This document shows, piece after piece, positions 1 through 11,600 of a stretch of DNA of 64,000 nt (positions are counted from its first letter, which is position 1; every line of letters starts with the position of its first letter). The position numbers were made by a program, and so were the translations under genes. A model generated the notes under the pieces. That model was given only the letters and a program-made list of their open reading frames with translations, was not told where the DNA came from and made no database searches. The DNA is from Ciona intestinalis (taxonomy: Eukaryota > Chordata > Ascidiacea > Phlebobranchia > Cionidae). The DNA is taken from NCBI RefSeq assembly GCF_000224145.3, contig NC_020178.2, forward strand, positions 1,198,986 to 1,262,985. The letters are read 5' to 3'.

Positions 1-397
1 ATGGCGTATTCATACACCTCATGTTCACTGTCGAGTTATAACATGGGTGTCTTCTTATACACCAGACACCCATGGCGTATTCATACACCTCATGTTCACT
101 GTCGAGTTATAACATGGGTGTCTTCTTATACACCAGACACACATGGCGTATTCATACACCTCATGTTCACTGTCGAGTTATAACATGGGTGTCTTCTTAT
201 ACACCAGACACCCATGGCGTATTCATACACCTCATGCTCACTGTCAAGTTATAACATGGGTGTCTTCTTATACACCAGACACACATGGCGTATTCATACA
301 CCTCATGTTCACTGTCGAGTTATAACATGGGTGTCTTCTTATACACCAGACACACATGGTGTATTCATACACCTCATGCTCACTGTCAAGTTAGATT
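1..397 (+). repeat. 71-bp minisatellite array (array 1)
   Basis: The same block starts at 1, 72, 143, 214 and 285, giving a 71 bp unit repeated about five and a half times up to roughly 397. It runs off the left edge of the window, so its true length is unknown. Long overlapping open frames exist only because the unit is stop-poor, and no coding role is supported. The unit also occurs, in the opposite orientation, at 1388-2275, 16676-16980, 49430-49880 and 51846-52115. Confidence 0.95.
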
Positions 398-629
398 ACT
401 TTCATGTTTATCCTTTGCGTGGGAAACCAAGGGGTTTAATACACGGGTGTTTCACACAATACATGGTGGCTTCTTAAACGTATTTGTTTTTTAGTTATAT
501 TTAAACCATCCTAACCCACAGTACCACATTATTTTTTCTTCCTAATATTTATAAAACATCTGCGCCTCTAAACATACTTGTACACCTGTGCCTGTGGTTC
601 TATCCCACCTAACCCCATACCTTCCACAG

Positions 630-3600
630 GCATCCTCACCCAGTATTATAACTTATACCCCGTAATGTCAAAGAATGGGATAATCAATCTACATAATTAT
701 ATGGAAGTGAAACAGAAGTCACAACTTATAAGAATTGCTATGTTTCAAACTGACTTTGAAGACCCAAAGTAAGTATATGAAATGACAATATAAGCTTATA
801 TACCTTATATGTAAGCATGTATTATATATAATTCAGATGTATATTATACATACATGTCGAATAATGTTGCTTGTTACATAACAAAGCATGATTATGACAG
901 ATACATGCCAGCTTCACGTGATTTATCGCTGAGTAAGCAGAAATTAATCTGGAACTGGATGCAATGTGGGATGAAGTATGGGAATGAAACTGAAGGTATG
1001 TATAAAGTAGACAAAATGTGGCAGAAATCCGACTCTAACTGCAGTGAATTTCTAAGTCTATTGTATGTGACTACACAGTAAGCGTGAGGTTTTTGTCTCT
1101 TACAAGTAAAAATTTTACATTTGTTTTATTGACAGATAAAGATGTCTGTCACCCCTCTGTTGTCGGTGAGAATATGAAAAAGTTGAAGCTGTATTTACAA
1201 AAAGCAGTTAACCTCGAGCTAACCACAATCCCCCCATACTTCACTGCATGGTTAAGTTTACAAACTGAATATGCAAGGAATCTAAAAGTAGCAAGACAAA
1301 TAAAGTCAATCTACACCGAAGAGATGTTGCATATGTCTATTGCTGCCAATATTCTTAACTCAGTAAGTTAATATTGAAATAGTGAGCATGAGGTGTATGA
1401 ATACACCATGTGTGTCTGGTGTATAAGAAGACACCTATGTTATAACTTGACAGTCAGCATGAGGTGTATGAATACACCATGTGTGTCTGGTGTATAAAAA
1501 GACAACCATGTTATAACTTGACAGTGAGCATGAGGTGTATGAATACACCATGTGTGTCTGGTGTATAAGAAGACACCCATGTTATAACTCAACAGTGAAC
1601 ATGAGGTGTATGAATACACCATGTGTATCTGGTGTATAAGAAGACACCATGTTATAACTTGACAGTCAGCATGAGGTGTATAAATACACCCATGTGTGTC
1701 TGGTGTACGAGAAGACACTCATGTTATAACTTGACAGTGAGCATGAGGTGTATGAATACACCATGTGTGTCTGGTGTATAAGAAGACACCTATGTTATAA
1801 CTTGACAGTCAGCATGAGGTGTATGAATACACCATGTGTGTCTGGTGTATAAAAAGACAACCATGTTATAACTTGACAGTGAGCATGAGGTGTATGAATA
1901 CACCATGTGTGTCTGGTGTATAAGAAGACACCCATGTTATAACTCAACAGTGAGCATGAGGTGTATGAATACACCATGTGTGTCTGGTGTATAAGAAGAC
2001 ACTCATGTTATAACTTGACAGTGAGCATGAGGTGTATGAATACACCATGTGTGTCTGGTGTACGAGAAGACACTCATGTTATAACTTGACAGTGAGCATG
2101 AGGTGTATGAATACACCATGTGTGTCTGGTGTATGAGAAGACACTCATGTTATAACTCGACAGTGAGCATGAGGTGTATGAATACACCATGTGTGTCTGG
2201 TGTATAAGAAGACACCCATGTTGTAACTCAACAGTGAGCATGAGGTGTATGAATACACCATGTGTGTCTGGTGTATACGAACGAAGCTTATTTTTAATCT
2301 GAATACAAAGTAACATACATGGTAACTCGTAAACTGGCACGAGGTGTTAAACCCGTGTGATAACGACTGTGGTTTTCCGGCGATGCGAAGATAAAGTAAG
2401 TTACATTCATTCATTCGAATACTAAACTACTACCTACACAGATAGGAGGAACAGTGAACCTCACCAACATAGAAGAGATTCCAATCTACCCAACCAAGCT
2501 TGGCAGTGGTTCCTTTTTTGAACTTGCACCCGGTTTGCAAGTCACGCTACAGAAGTTCTCCAAGGGCCTAATAAAGGATATTTTCATGGAGATTGAGCTT
2601 CCATCACCTGATAGAGACAGAAAGGTGAGGACAAGTTGGCATAAAAATTGTACATGTACTTATACATCAGACACATCACTGAATAAATATAACTTCTTTT
2701 TCCTTCTGTGGAAACGACAGTTGCTGTTACACGGACAGTTTCAGTTGATATAAATGCATATTTGTAACCTATTAATTGTTCCTTAGAGAGGCAACAGTCA
2801 TTATAAATAACACAGGTGTTCTGTTTCCTACACTTTGACCTTGTGCCCGCATACTAGATACCATTTATGTAATGTTGTGAACATAATTTAGATTGTTTAT
2901 ATACAACGTAATTTGGTGTTAGGTGAAGAAGCGTTTCTAGTAACTTTTATCTTACAATATTATGCAAAAGGTTGAAAAGAATATCAGAAAGAAGGGAAAA
3001 ACATTAATTTATGTTTGTTAATATTTTCACAGGACTTTAAACAAATAGTTGGTTTATGGAAGAGACTGCCAGTGCAGGGTAGTGGGGGAACTATATCTAC
3101 TAATATGGATCAACTGTTGCAAGAATTCGAGGGAGAAGTTGTTGATGAAAGTTATGACGACAACCAAGAAACTTTGGGCGCCACTGAAAAGTTACAACTG
3201 CAGAGGAAATGGGAAAGAGTAAAAAACCATGCGAGTAAAATGTTAAAGATATCTCCATATGGTATAAACACTATTGGATCTTTGTACACAAAAATAACAT
3301 TGTTTCTAACTGCTTTGGAGTCATGCGCTAAAATTGATGGGTTAAACAATATTGGGCCTGGAACTATATTTGTAGGCGATCCAATTAAACAGTTGAATAT
3401 GTCATATTGGTATAATCCCGCGATGGTCAGTGATTTGAAAACTGTGTCTAAGTTTTGGAGTTCTGAGATGTCAAAAGAAGAACTCGTTCTCAACGAAAGA
3501 CAAACAAGTTTCAAGATCAAGAGAGTTGAGCGAGATTCTTTTCCTCCAGGATCAGATCTTGTCTCTCCTCTTTTCCCCATCACTGATCTTAAGTCTGCCA

Positions 3601-4209
3601 TTCAAGGGGTTGTTGAGATCATTTATCAGGGTGAAGGGGGAAGTCCATGTTCACCCTTCAAGTCAACCAAGCCTGGTGGGACTCTGTCACTCCAGACTTC
3701 TCATTATGTGAGGTTCATGGAAATTGTACATGGTCGGACGTTGGGTTCAAATGAAAAGACCATCGGTTGACAGTGGGATATCATGTTTGAACCTCACACT
3801 TTTCGACTGTCCAAACAAACTCAAAAGTGATGAAGCTTTCTGCTTTGCAGGGGATGAAATAGCTTTTTATGAAGATGGTGTATGGCCAATAGTAAGCAAC
3901 CCCACACCAACCATGTACAAACCAGGGACAGATGCTCACCATTTTAACCATCAGTTTAATATTCAATACACAAGATTACTTTTCTGTTTAGAATCTGCAT
4001 TTGGTGGAAACCCGTCTAAAATGCGGTCATGCATGAGCTACATGTACGACCTGATAATCACGGGCAAACGATTGGTCAGATCACCAGTGGGTGTCACTAA
4101 AGATACATTTATTACGCAACCAACTTGCTCAAACTGCCACGCTTCTCCTACTTGGGATTTTATTCGTGACAAGTCAGAACGAAGTGGATTCCCTTTGATT
4201 ATAGGATGA
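630..4209 (+). CDS. VioB/RebD-like ferritin-domain protein, copy 1 (3' part only)
   Basis: Exons read as 630-768, 901-995, 1136-1362, 2442-2624 and 3033-4209. Sizes and phases match copy 2 downstream (139, 95, 227 and 183 bases, then the long last exon). The encoded region corresponds to the central and C-terminal part of bacterial VioB: a YYNLYPVM segment, the YMPASRDLS motif (VioB has YYMPSTREL), then the ferritin-like domain with LELTTIPPYF and the metal-ligand type motif YTEEMLHM (VioB HEEMIHYL). The last exon holds the SHYVRFMEI block, which aligns with VioB's SHFQRLREM region. The last exon has one extra G in the run at 3743-3745 (TTGGG against TTGG in copy 2). This shifts the frame, ending it early at 3770, while the conserved frame continues downstream to a stop at 4209. 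It may be a sequencing error or a young inactivating mutation. The 5' exons lie outside the window. A 0.9 kb minisatellite occupies the intron 1363-2441. Family assignment is from memory of VioB and RebD; exon structure is read directly. Confidence 0.82.
1388..2275 (-). repeat. 71-bp minisatellite array (array 2, inverted relative to array 1)
   Basis: About twelve copies of the 71 bp unit seen at 1-397, here as its reverse complement (gtgagcatgaggtgtatg ... gacacccatgttataact). The array fills most of the intron between the ferritin-domain exon (ends 1362) and the next exon (starts 2442) of VioB-like copy 1. Units differ by a few substitutions such as tgtataag/tgtacgag. Open frames on the minus strand through this array are repeat artefacts. 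Confidence 0.95.
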
Positions 4210-5686
4210 TATAATGTAATTGTATTTATTATATTGGTACATTATCAAAAAAACCTGTTTTAATATATAGGTTCAATACCTGAAACACCTATCTACTAAA
4301 GTTAAGTTTAGCACATCATTCTGTATGTAGATTGTTGCATACGTTGTTATTGTGTTAAATTTCTTCCTATTAGTGCACCAATACCATAGATTTTATGACA
4401 TGGCTATTATTTTTAAACTTTACTAAACTTTTGCCAAAACTTGTATAAACTAAAATGTTTCGCAGCCTACTTCATTTGTTGTCTGGTGTTATTTTAGCAT
4501 TGTATATTTGTTTTTTTTATTGATATATACACCAACTTTCTGCCCAAACCACATAAAAACCAAAACCCACATTGCCAAGACTACCCTTGTTATTACTTTT
4601 AAATGAGAAAAAATGTTGGGAAATGGAAACACAAAAGTAAAAAGAAAAAATTAAAAGCTCCTGCTTTGAACTAAAGTACTTTTGTTAAATGTTTTCTCAA
4701 TTTAACTGTGCAATAGAAGTAAGCAAAGACTAAAGTGCAATACAGCTTGTACATTTTGGTGTTGTGTATTGTGGTGTTATATAGTACTGTGGAAAAACGG
4801 GACACTTTTAGTACATAATATCTAAATATACTGATCGTGTTTTAAACAATTAACAACTGTCAATGGGAGTCGTGATAATCTGGTTTTGTTTTTTTATCAA
4901 ATTCTTTTTGTTTATTACCAAATGGGACAAGAAAGGAGAATAAATAGGTGTTCCTTCTTCTCCCACCCTACTATGTATTCAATAACTTTCAGATAATATT
5001 TTGTTGCATCCAATGCAGGGGTTACAAAGATCATGCTGCAAAATATCATTTAACTTTGGAAATGCAAAGCAACCAGTATGTCTGACAATTTAGACAACTC
5101 ATTAGTGCACTGTGTTACACCAATACACGTTAAGTGGACATAAACACTCACAACGCTAGCATGGACTGGTTTGAATTTACCACCTTTATGAGCAGGCGCA
5201 CTAACCATTGCGCCTGGGATTCAGAATATGCTATTGAATATTTGGTTACACACAAGTCAGGAAATAATTCAACCTAACTTCACGGAACTTGTGCAACAAT
5301 TCCCCCTTCCTTATTAGCAAAAGCCTGCCTACATGAGACACTCTAAGCTACCGCAGCACGTATTCAATATGTTATGCAAGTGGTTTAGCCATTACCAGGA
5401 GCTGTATCACTATCACCAGTTCCTTATTGACAGCATATTCGTTTATGAGTCAGAGTTTCTGGATAATATGTTACAGAGTCGACTTTGGGATGTAGAAACA
5501 GCAGCACTTGCATGGAATAAAAGGAAATGTAATGACGTTTAAACGTCCCATTCCAGTGAGATTCTTAGTACTTATTGATAGAGAATGCGAATTTCTGGCG
5601 ATGGAAGTGAACCAGAAAGCAATTGTTTTATAACCCCTTTGCTGAGCATCGTTTTTCTTTAATAGATATTTGGACACGTTGCTGTT
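4210..5686. other. Intergenic region between the two VioB-like genes
   Basis: AT-rich, with no convincing exon in either direction. It holds a decayed copy of the roughly 190 bp inverted-repeat transposon at about 4788-4975: the gggacac start, the gtgttttaaacaattaac centre, tttgtttattaccaaatggg, and the ccaccctactatgta end are recognisable. The promoter of copy 2 must lie in the right part, but I see no clear TATA box or other defined element. Confidence 0.6.
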
Positions 5687-8600
5687 ATGAATTCTAGCTA
5701 TTTGCTTGATATAGTTTTTGCGTTTGGAGTCGTTATTTCAGCGGTACAATCATGTAAGTGTATGTATAATGTATTTGTGAATATAAATTGTATTAATCCT
5801 CTTATGGGCCATGGTGGGCAACGATAGTGGTTAAAACACGGGTATTCTATTATTTACATCTCCTGGTCGCTTACGAGTTACCGCGTATGACGGATACAGG
5901 CGGTATTACAAGTGTGAGTTATGTGTTTCTGCCTGCGCTGCTGTTCTCTTATTTTGCTGGACCTAATGTTGTCAGCTATTTTAAGTTAGTCACTACTATA
6001 TAGTGCATTTTGCATGTCTATTTTTAATATTTGCTATTTTTAATAATTGAAATTCTGAAAATGCCGCTTATTTAATTGAATTTAATTGCAGCAAGCTCAT
6101 TGGACAGTTGGAGCACGTGGTCATCATGCAGTGTGACGTGTGGTTCGGGGGTTGCCACCCGTCGTTGGAAATGTTCAGGAATAAACTGCAACCAAACAGT
6201 CGAAACCAAACCATGTTTTCCAGAATTTTGCCCAAGTAAGCCACGTAAATATGAATGTAAATGTAACTGGCTTTATCCCCGTGTGGTGGAGCAATGACAA
6301 CTGTTATTACATGGGTGTTCTGTTTTATATACATCATGTATCCGCTTACGAGTTACCACGTATGGAACTTTGTGGGTAATAGTTTTTGGGGTATTGTAGC
6401 AACAGTAGATACAATACAGGTATGCTGAAACAATTATTCTGGCCTGCTCTGTTCAGGAAAGATCTGGTGCTATAAAAATCTAACATACAAAAATCAAGTC
6501 CAACCAATTGTTTATATGTGTAAAAAATCAAAAATATATATATTTCGCCTAAATGGCATCATCAGTCTACCATTTACACGAAAACCTTCGTAACTATGCA
6601 GGTTACTTGACCTGGCCCCGGATAAATTTCAGCGGTACAATGATACTCGACCCTAACACTGTAAACAATGATCGCTGCAGTTACCAAAACTCAGCCTTCT
6701 CAGATCAGTATATACATCCCACGAACGTATTGTTGGAAAGGAAAGTAAGCAGAAAATGTGTAACTTTGTTAAATACATAAGTTGTGGTAAAGTAACATGT
6801 AATGAATGAATATAACTCACTTTATCCTCGCATAGCCGGAAAAATACAGTCGATATAACACAGGCGCCAATTATTTTACTTTGTGGGTGATTAATTTTTT
6901 GGATTTTTTATGTGTGACTGATAAATTTGACGACCCATTAGTGACGACTGGGTTGGAGCAATGCGATAAAGTAACATGGCGTTGAAGGGGCAGAGGATTT
7001 TTAGGGTGTTTAAATAGAATTAATGGAACTTATTTATCTTTATACGCATGTTGTGGAAAAGTAACATGGCATTAAGGTGCTGCTTAACATTCTATGTCAA
7101 AATATGGCCTTTGCCTAAATTAAATGAATGAATAAATGTGACTTATTTATCCTGGTGTGACGGGACAGTAACAGTTATTTATCTTGGTGTGACGGAACAA
7201 TGACATAATCAAACATGAGTGTTCTGTTTCATACACCTCGTTCCTTCTTACAAGAGCTTAAAAAGACACTTACAAGGCAGATTTCTAAAACAGTATCGGC
7301 GATAAGCCTTGAATCAATGTCCTACTGACTCCTACATATGTAGAATGTTAAACTACGACGTACATAAAGACAGAGTAGGATGCAAGTCCCATCATATGAA
7401 CATTTATATATTGGTGTACTATCACACAATTACAGATACTGAATTGGATATGCTGCTTATAAGCAATTAGACCAATAATATCATTCAACTTTTGCCTAAA
7501 CATATACCTTACAGAACTCAACGTTTGTTCGGTATAAATCCTCCTTGAATAATTGGAACACTGTTGGGACCGGACATGTCTACTTTGTCAACACTACGGT
7601 CAAATCAATTTGTACTGGACCAGGATCCTGTAAAACCAAGCTTGATTTGATTGGGTCGCCATTTAAAGGTAATGTTTTCTGCTGGAATTCACTTATGAGT
7701 TGTCTGTTTTGTAAGCTATATATTAAAAAAAACTCCCCCTCATTCCAAATTAATCACCTACAAAGTTACATACTTGGTAATTTTTAAGCGGGCACGAGGT
7801 GTATGAAACAGAACACCCGTGTTATAATGACTGTCGTTGCCCCAACACACAAGAATAATTAAGTTATATAATGTTGATTGTAAAATGCCCCTTTACACCC
7901 GGCACCATGTACTTTCACCATACATACTTTAAATATGAGATAAATTGATTCTATTCTAAGAGGGTGATGTTCTTGTCAAGGACCTGGTATTAATGCCAGA
8001 GTTCCCTACTCCAACATTGTATATGCACATTCTATTCTATATGGCTGAGGTCCTACAGTGAGGCATGCCGTGGGACCTGGGATTTAGGCCAGAGTTGACC
8101 AATTACCCCAACATTGTATATGCACATTCTATTCTATATGGGTGAGGTCCTACAGTGAGGCATGCCGTGGGACCTGGGATTTAGGCCAGAGTTGACCAAT
8201 TACCCCAACATTGTATATGCACATTCTATTCTATATGGGTGAGGTCCTACAGTGAGGCATGCCGTGGGACCTGGGATTTAGGCCAGAGTTGACCAATTAC
8301 CCCAACATTGTATATGCACATTCTATTCTATATGGGCGAGGTCCTACAGTGAGGCATGCCGTGGGACCTGGGATTTAGGCCAGAGTTGACCAATTACCCC
8401 AACATTGTATATGCACATTATATTCTATATGGGTGAGGTCGTACAGTGAGCCATGCCATGGGACCTGGGATTTATGTCAGAGTTGGCTCTTACCAAACAC
8501 CCAGGAAGCTTCATATTAGTCAAAGTAAATTATTATTCACATTATTCAATTTTCAAAATACCACAGAGACAACTCGTGGCCAGCTGTCGGACATTGACGT

Positions 8601-11600
8601 AGATTGGCAAGTTTCATGTGAAGTGTGGGGTCTGGGGGTTGAAATACCTGGTGTATTTAAAGGCAAAGTTGAAGGTGCTTCTGCATGGTTAGAAGACACA
8701 AGGACAGCTAAAGTTGACAAAAAGGCTTATGGTTACGCACATGGTGGACTTGGAAAGTTTAAATCGTAAGATTTGTTTAATCATTAATTTAAAAAAAAAA
8801 CAAAATGGTAAAAACTTTAATCACCTACAAAGTTACATATGTGGTAACTCGTAAGCTGGCACGAGGTGTATGAAACAGAACACCAGTGTTATAACAACTG
8901 TCGTTGTCCTGCCATTATGTTGCGACTCGTAAGCTGGCATGAAGTGTATGAACAGCCACGTTATAACAACTGTCGTTTTCCTGTGAAGTTAAATAGATTA
9001 CGTTAATTCAAAACCATTTACCCACAAAGTTAGATATGTTGTAATTTGTAAGCAAGCACGAGGTGTATGAAACAGGACATACATGTTATAACAAGTGCAT
9101 TGCCTCGCCACTAAGCTCAAATCAAGTTAGGCGTTGGTGAATGCTGAAAGCTCTCCCAGTCGGTGGGGTGAAGCTCTATTCCATTTGTATTGTAATTTCT
9201 TTTCTTGTTTAATAATATTTTCTCTTGGGTGGAGTGAAGGTAAATTCAATATAATGTTATTATAATTTTTTTTTAATAATGTTTTATTTACAGGAAAATA
9301 CATAGCATTAAATGGGAGAGTTCATTGTACCAGGAATTGTTTAAAAACCGAAGTGTCTTGTCGCTTGTATACAACATTGATAGATACAACATGTACACGC
9401 TAAAGACTCGGGTTACTGGAACTGTAGGTACGATTGCTATGAGTATATAAACGTTTGTAATGAATGTAACTTATTATCCTTATGTGTTGGAGCAGTGACA
9501 GTCATTATAACACAGGTGTCCTGTTTTCTACACCTCATGCTTACTTAGGAGTTACCGTGTATATAACTTTGTAAGTGATTATTTTAAGCATTGTAGCGTG
9601 GAAACAGTTATTATAACACAAGTGCTCTGTTTTAAACACCTCATGCCAACTTACAAGTTACCACATATGTAACTTTGTGAGTGATTATTTTTTCGGGAGA
9701 TTTATGTCTTACAAAACAACCAACTCGTAAGTTAATTTCAGCTGAAAACATTACCGCACGTAACTTTGTGATTTTTTACAAGGTCTTACTTCACTTGATG
9801 ATCCGATTGAAGTGACAGCCGGTCGCTTATTGGTTAGACCCGCCACAAGAAAGCTACCAGCTCCTTTTTTTGTGCATTACAAACATAAAGTTATAACAAT
9901 AGACTTCTCCTCTGGGTTAAAAAGCACAAAAGATGGAGATATGATTCCAAGACACTTAGATCTGGCCGTTAGACTGCGTTCCAGGTACGATTCGGACAAT
10001 GCTTGTTGAACTATCATGAATGTGAATGTAACTTACTTTATCCTCGGCCGGAAAACGAAAGACATTTTTTACACAGGTTTAACACCTCCTGCCAGTTTAC
10101 AAGTCTAATAGTTTACATGTCCTGCCAGTTTACATGTCTAATATCTGATAATTTGGACAACCCATTAGTGACAACTGTACAATAGACTAGACTCTAGGTG
10201 CCGATAAGCTGTAGTCTGTAGTTAGCACGTTTGCTTAAGCCTAGAGATGATGGGTAAAAGACTAGACACTGCTACTTTTATAACTATTCTTGGGCAAGAC
10301 ACTTTAACGGAAGTGGTAAACTGGTAACGCATACCCAATCACAAGTGTATGAAACAGAACACCCGTGTAATAACGACTGTTGCTGCCCCAATAAACAAGG
10401 ATAAATAAGTTAGAATTATTCAAATACTCAGTACTTAACATTAACACGTGAAACCACTAACCTATTATTAACTGTAACCTACATCACAGGTTTCCATTCC
10501 TATACCTACCCCATTACCACAGTCGTATAATATACATTGGTTCGGTCCCGTACTACTTAATCACGCGCAATGGCGACTTATCTTCCAAATACTTTGGGAC
10601 AAACATGGATTGGTATTTTAAATACGGTGGAATATTTGACGTGGATATTTCTCATTTATCATGGGGAGAAATGGAAATACTTAAGTACCAGGAGTTAAAT
10701 GTGGTTAAAGAGCACAGTAACGGGTAAGTATATATATAACATATTGTTTTTATTTCTTGGAATACAGTAGAAAAGATCAAATTAATTAATACAATAAGAA
10801 GAAGAAAGTTATAACAAAAGTATATATGTTATATACACACTGCTTGTAAAAATTACTTGAGTAAAATGTCAAATAAAAGCATCAATTAACACATGTTTAG
10901 TTATTTAGTCAATTTAATTAATATGTAAAGAAAAGATAAGTTGTACATACACAGCTTATTATAATTGCAAAAAGCTTAATTTTATATTGTGCTTTTTGCG
11001 GTGATTTTATGGTTATCTATAACGGGGTAATTTTTTTTTGTTGGTTTGATCTTTGCTGCTGTTTATGAGCCATAGAAACCCCGAGTGGTCCAATCTATTG
11101 ATAATGTTTGATGAAGTAAATATAAGCTATTTACTCCTTCACACAGAAGGAAATCGCAAACAAAACCTAAGAAGTTCGTTTAAATTTATTGCGAAAGTCA
11201 CCGCTTTTGCTCGATTTTGGAAACAAGATGGCGACGGTTGGGCTACTTGGTGTTTTTACAACTCTAATTTATGATAAACAAAATTGATAAACAAATAAAT
11301 AAATATATGGTATGTTTATTGCAGCACTTACAGTTTATTAAAAGAAGAGAACTTCCAGGGTGTGCAATTTAGTATGTCCAACCAAATGTCAATGCGACTA
11401 AATGTTGGACAATCCAAGCAATATGTCTCGTATGCATCAAGATATAACAAACCCCTCGTGAATGCAGAGATGGAATATTTTCCTTCTGAACAAAGTGGCT
11501 TGTCAGATTGTGACAGAAACTGTAGCATGTACGAGTTATTCTGTTGTTTATTATGGTTATTCTGTATGATTATTTCGTATTCTGTAGCAAAATAGTTGGC

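Noticed and set aside
1388-2275. CRISPR-like direct repeats
   Set aside because: These are head-to-tail 71 bp units without unique spacers, in a eukaryotic intron.
3152-3601. Minus-strand 149-codon frame opposite the VioB-like last exon
   Set aside because: Shadow of the coding strand. The same shadow recurs at 19183-19638 opposite copy 2 only because the coding strands are alike.
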